Source: Ruminococcus sp.
Lineage (GTDB): Bacteria; Bacillota; Clostridia; Oscillospirales; Ruminococcaceae
DNA: 36,077 bases
Reading direction: 5' to 3'
Assembly (NCBI GenBank): GCA_015066925.1
Contig: SVNL01000008.1
Span: forward strand, 1 to 36,077
Position 1 is the first letter of the stretch. The number at the start of each line of letters is the position of its first letter. The notes beneath the pieces were generated by a model. It was given only the letters and a program-made list of their open reading frames with translations. It had not been told where the DNA came from and did not search any database. A program made the position numbers and the translations under genes. Shown here one piece after another: positions 34,334 to 36,077 of the stretch.

Positions 34334-35857
34334 ATGAAATATGCTATTGGCATTGATGTAGGTACAAGCAGTACTAAGTCGGTTATTTTCAATGAAAAAG
34401 GTGATGTAATTTACTCCGCTTCACGTGAGTATCCGCTTTATCAGCCAAAAAACGGCTATGCGGAACAGGATCCTGCCGACTGGTACAATGCCAGTGTATC
34501 TACTATAAAGGAAATCGTTTCTGAAAGCGGTGTTTCTGCTGACGATATCGTTGGCATCGGACTTTCCGGACAGATGCATGGTCTTGTTATGCTTGATGAG
34601 AATAACGAGGTTATCCGCCGTTCAATTATATGGTGTGACCAGCGTACTGCTAAGGAATGTGAAGAAATCACAGAAAAAGTCGGTGCAAAACGTCTTATCG
34701 AAATAACAGCAAATCCTGCACTTACAGGTTTTACCGCTTCAAAAATACTATGGGTTAGAAATAATGAACCCGAAAATTACAAAAAATGCAGACACATCCT
34801 TCTTCCTAAGGATTATGTAAGATTTAAACTTACAGGTGTCTATGCTACCGAGGTTTCAGACGCTTCGGGTATGCAGCTTCTTGATGTTCCGAACAGATGT
34901 TGGTCTGATGAGGTTCTCGAAAAGCTCGATATTGACAAATCTTTGCTTGCAAAGGTGTATGAATCACCTGAAATTACAGGCTTTATTACAGATGAAATGG
35001 CTGAAATTACCGGTCTTAAGGCTGGAACTCCGGTTGTCGGTGGTGCAGGTGATAATGCTGCTGCTGCTGTTGGAACAGGTGTTGTTGCTGATGGTAAAGC
35101 TTTCACAACAATTGGTACAAGTGGAGTTGTTTTCGCTCATACATCTGATATCTCAATAGACCCTAAGGGAAGAGTTCATACATTCTGTTGTGCTGTTCCG
35201 GGCTGTTGGCATATAATGGGTGTTACTCAAGGTGCCGGTCTTTCACTTAAATGGTATAAGGATAATTTCTGTCAGGACGAAAGCAATACTGCTAAGCTTC
35301 TTGATAAAAGTGTTTATTATCTGCTTGATAAGGAAGCTGAAAGCGTACCAATCGGTTCTGAAAGACTTATTTATCTCCCATATCTTATGGGTGAGCGTAC
35401 TCCACATCTTGACCCTGATGCACGAGGAATATTCTTCGGACTCTCAGCTATGCACACTAAAAAACATATGCTCCGTTCAATTATGGAGGGTGTTGCTTAC
35501 TCGCTTCGTGATTGTGCTGAAATATGCTACGAAATGGGTACCGATATTACAGATATGATGGCTTGTGGCGGCGGCGGTTCTTCTCCGTTATGGCGTGAAA
35601 TGCTCGCTGACCTTTACAAGTGCCCTGTTAAAACTGTAACATGTCAGGAAGGTCCTGCACTCGGTGTTGCCATTCTTGCATTTGTAGGTGCCGGTGTTTA
35701 CTCAACAGTTCAGGAAGCCTGCAGTGCTATCATTAAAACTGATAAGATTCAAGAGCCTACTGAATCAAACTCAGCAGAATACGATAAATTCTATTCTGTT
35801 TATAAATCACTTTATCCGTCCCTGAAAGAGCACTATAAAATGCTCTCAAAAATATAA
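34334..35857 (+). CDS. xylB: Xylulokinase
   Basis: Phosphorylates D-xylulose to xylulose 5-phosphate with ATP, the entry to the pentose phosphate pathway. It is 507 residues of the FGGY kinase family. IDVGTSSTKSVIF at 7-19 is the phosphate-binding segment (Asp8), GLSGQMHGLVMLD at 76-88 is the xylulose-contacting loop, and GGAGDNAAAAVGTG carries the catalytic base Asp240. MACGGGGSSPLWREMLAD near the C-terminus is the adenine-binding region. AAGGTG precedes the ATG, 16 nt after xylA. The next gene starts 26 nt downstream. Confidence 0.97.
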   Translation: MKYAIGIDVGTSSTKSVIFNEKGDVIYSASREYPLYQPKNGYAEQDPADWYNASVSTIKEIVSESGVSADDIVGIGLSGQMHGLVMLDENNEVIRRSIIWCDQRTAKECEEITEKVGAKRLIEITANPALTGFTASKILWVRNNEPENYKKCRHILLPKDYVRFKLTGVYATEVSDASGMQLLDVPNRCWSDEVLEKLDIDKSLLAKVYESPEITGFITDEMAEITGLKAGTPVVGGAGDNAAAAVGTGVVADGKAFTTIGTSGVVFAHTSDISIDPKGRVHTFCCAVPGCWHIMGVTQGAGLSLKWYKDNFCQDESNTAKLLDKSVYYLLDKEAESVPIGSERLIYLPYLMGERTPHLDPDARGIFFGLSAMHTKKHMLRSIMEGVAYSLRDCAEICYEMGTDITDMMACGGGGSSPLWREMLADLYKCPVKTVTCQEGPALGVAILAFVGAGVYSTVQEACSAIIKTDKIQEPTESNSAEYDKFYSVYKSLYPSLKEHYKMLSKI

Positions 35858-35883
35858 ATTTTTATTTATGGAGGTTATGAAAA

Positions 35884-36077
35884 ATGAAAAAAATATTAGC
35901 CGGAATTATGGCAGTTACAATGCTCGCATCAGCTACAGCTTGTGACAAAAAGGGAAAAAATGGTAAAACTGTAATCAATTTATACGCTTTCACAGATGAA
36001 GTACCTGGAATGATTGACAAGTACATGGAACTTCATCCAGACGTAGCTAAGAAGTATGAAATCAAGGCTACTCAGAT
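35884..36077 (+). CDS. Sugar ABC transporter substrate-binding lipoprotein (partial)
   Basis: Only the first 64 codons are in the window. They encode a lipoprotein signal peptide with Cys20 after ATA (lipobox ASATAC), a short Lys/Gly spacer, and TVINLYAFTDEVPGMIDKYMELHPD, which I shorten to the TVINLYAFTDEVPGMI opening. This is the typical start of an extracellular solute-binding protein of the family 1 type used for oligosaccharides. GGAGG lies 9 nt before the ATG. The position after xylB suggests it captures xylose or xylo-oligosaccharides for an ABC importer encoded beyond the window; this is inference. Confidence 0.8.
   Translation, partial: MKKILAGIMAVTMLASATACDKKGKNGKTVINLYAFTDEVPGMIDKYMELHPDVAKKYEIKATQ

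Noticed and set aside
35827-35846. A hairpin at the end of xylB as an operon terminator
   Set aside because: The 6-bp stem with an 8-nt loop lies inside the coding region and has no T tract; the next gene follows with a good ribosome site.
1-36077. tRNA genes, CRISPR arrays, insertion sequences or prophage genes
   Set aside because: I found no cloverleaf-like sequence, spaced repeats, transposase, integrase or structural phage protein in the gaps or among the coding regions.

Overview
The window reads as chromosomal DNA of an AT-rich, low-GC Gram-positive anaerobe. It most likely comes from class Clostridia, in the Ruminococcaceae/Oscillospiraceae neighbourhood of gut and rumen fibre degraders. 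Three things suggest this: strong AGGAGG-type ribosome binding sites with frequent TTG/GTG starts, the Firmicutes-type order gdpP-rplI-dnaB and tilS-hpt-ftsH, and threonine-rich linkers in lipoproteins beside a xylose/xyloside utilisation locus. I see no tRNA, rRNA, CRISPR array, insertion sequence or prophage gene. The taxonomic call is inference from gene content.

Layout. 1-0.93 kb: a lipoprotein carrying a barnase-type ribonuclease domain, followed 2 nt later by its barstar-type inhibitor, closed by a bidirectional terminator. 0.95-5.6 kb, minus strand: nicotinate phosphoribosyltransferase with a small membrane protein, a PduL-type phosphotransacylase with its own promoter and terminator, and a metallophosphoesterase with an MscS channel. 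5.8-7.6 kb, plus: gamma and beta subunits of a sodium-pumping biotin-dependent decarboxylase. 7.7-10.3 kb, plus: endonuclease III, a CaCA antiporter, a YjbQ protein and D-aminoacyl-tRNA deacylase. 10.3-11.6 kb, minus: a SurA/parvulin-like lipoprotein with a Thr-rich insertion. 11.9-13.2 kb, plus: a short-chain dehydrogenase overlapping a membrane protein. 13.3-15.8 kb, minus: a zinc-ribbon membrane protein and a YdbT/YdbS-like pair. 15.9-18.3 kb, plus: an AGCS amino-acid:sodium symporter and a protein that looks like a catalytically dead phosphohexomutase.

18.4-28.8 kb, plus, is a housekeeping supercluster: RNase J behind a perfect consensus promoter and a leader of about 600 nt, then the c-di-AMP phosphodiesterase GdpP, ribosomal protein bL9, DnaB helicase, TilS, Hpt and FtsH. 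I see no convincing internal terminator before the 15-bp hairpin after ftsH. 28.9 kb to the end is a pentose locus: an AraC-type regulator divergent from a mutarotase-like protein, a GH3 probable beta-xylosidase, xylose isomerase, xylulokinase and the start of a sugar-binding lipoprotein. Together these suggest uptake and hydrolysis of xylo-oligosaccharides and entry of xylose into the pentose phosphate pathway.

The most interesting items are the membrane-tethered barnase/barstar pair with apparently co-changed interface residues, the phosphohexomutase pseudoenzyme near gdpP, the long RNase J leader, and the parvulin-like lipoprotein interrupted by a Thr-rich segment. Nothing here is clearly a wholly new multi-gene system. 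Most of the window is ordinary chromosomal housekeeping.
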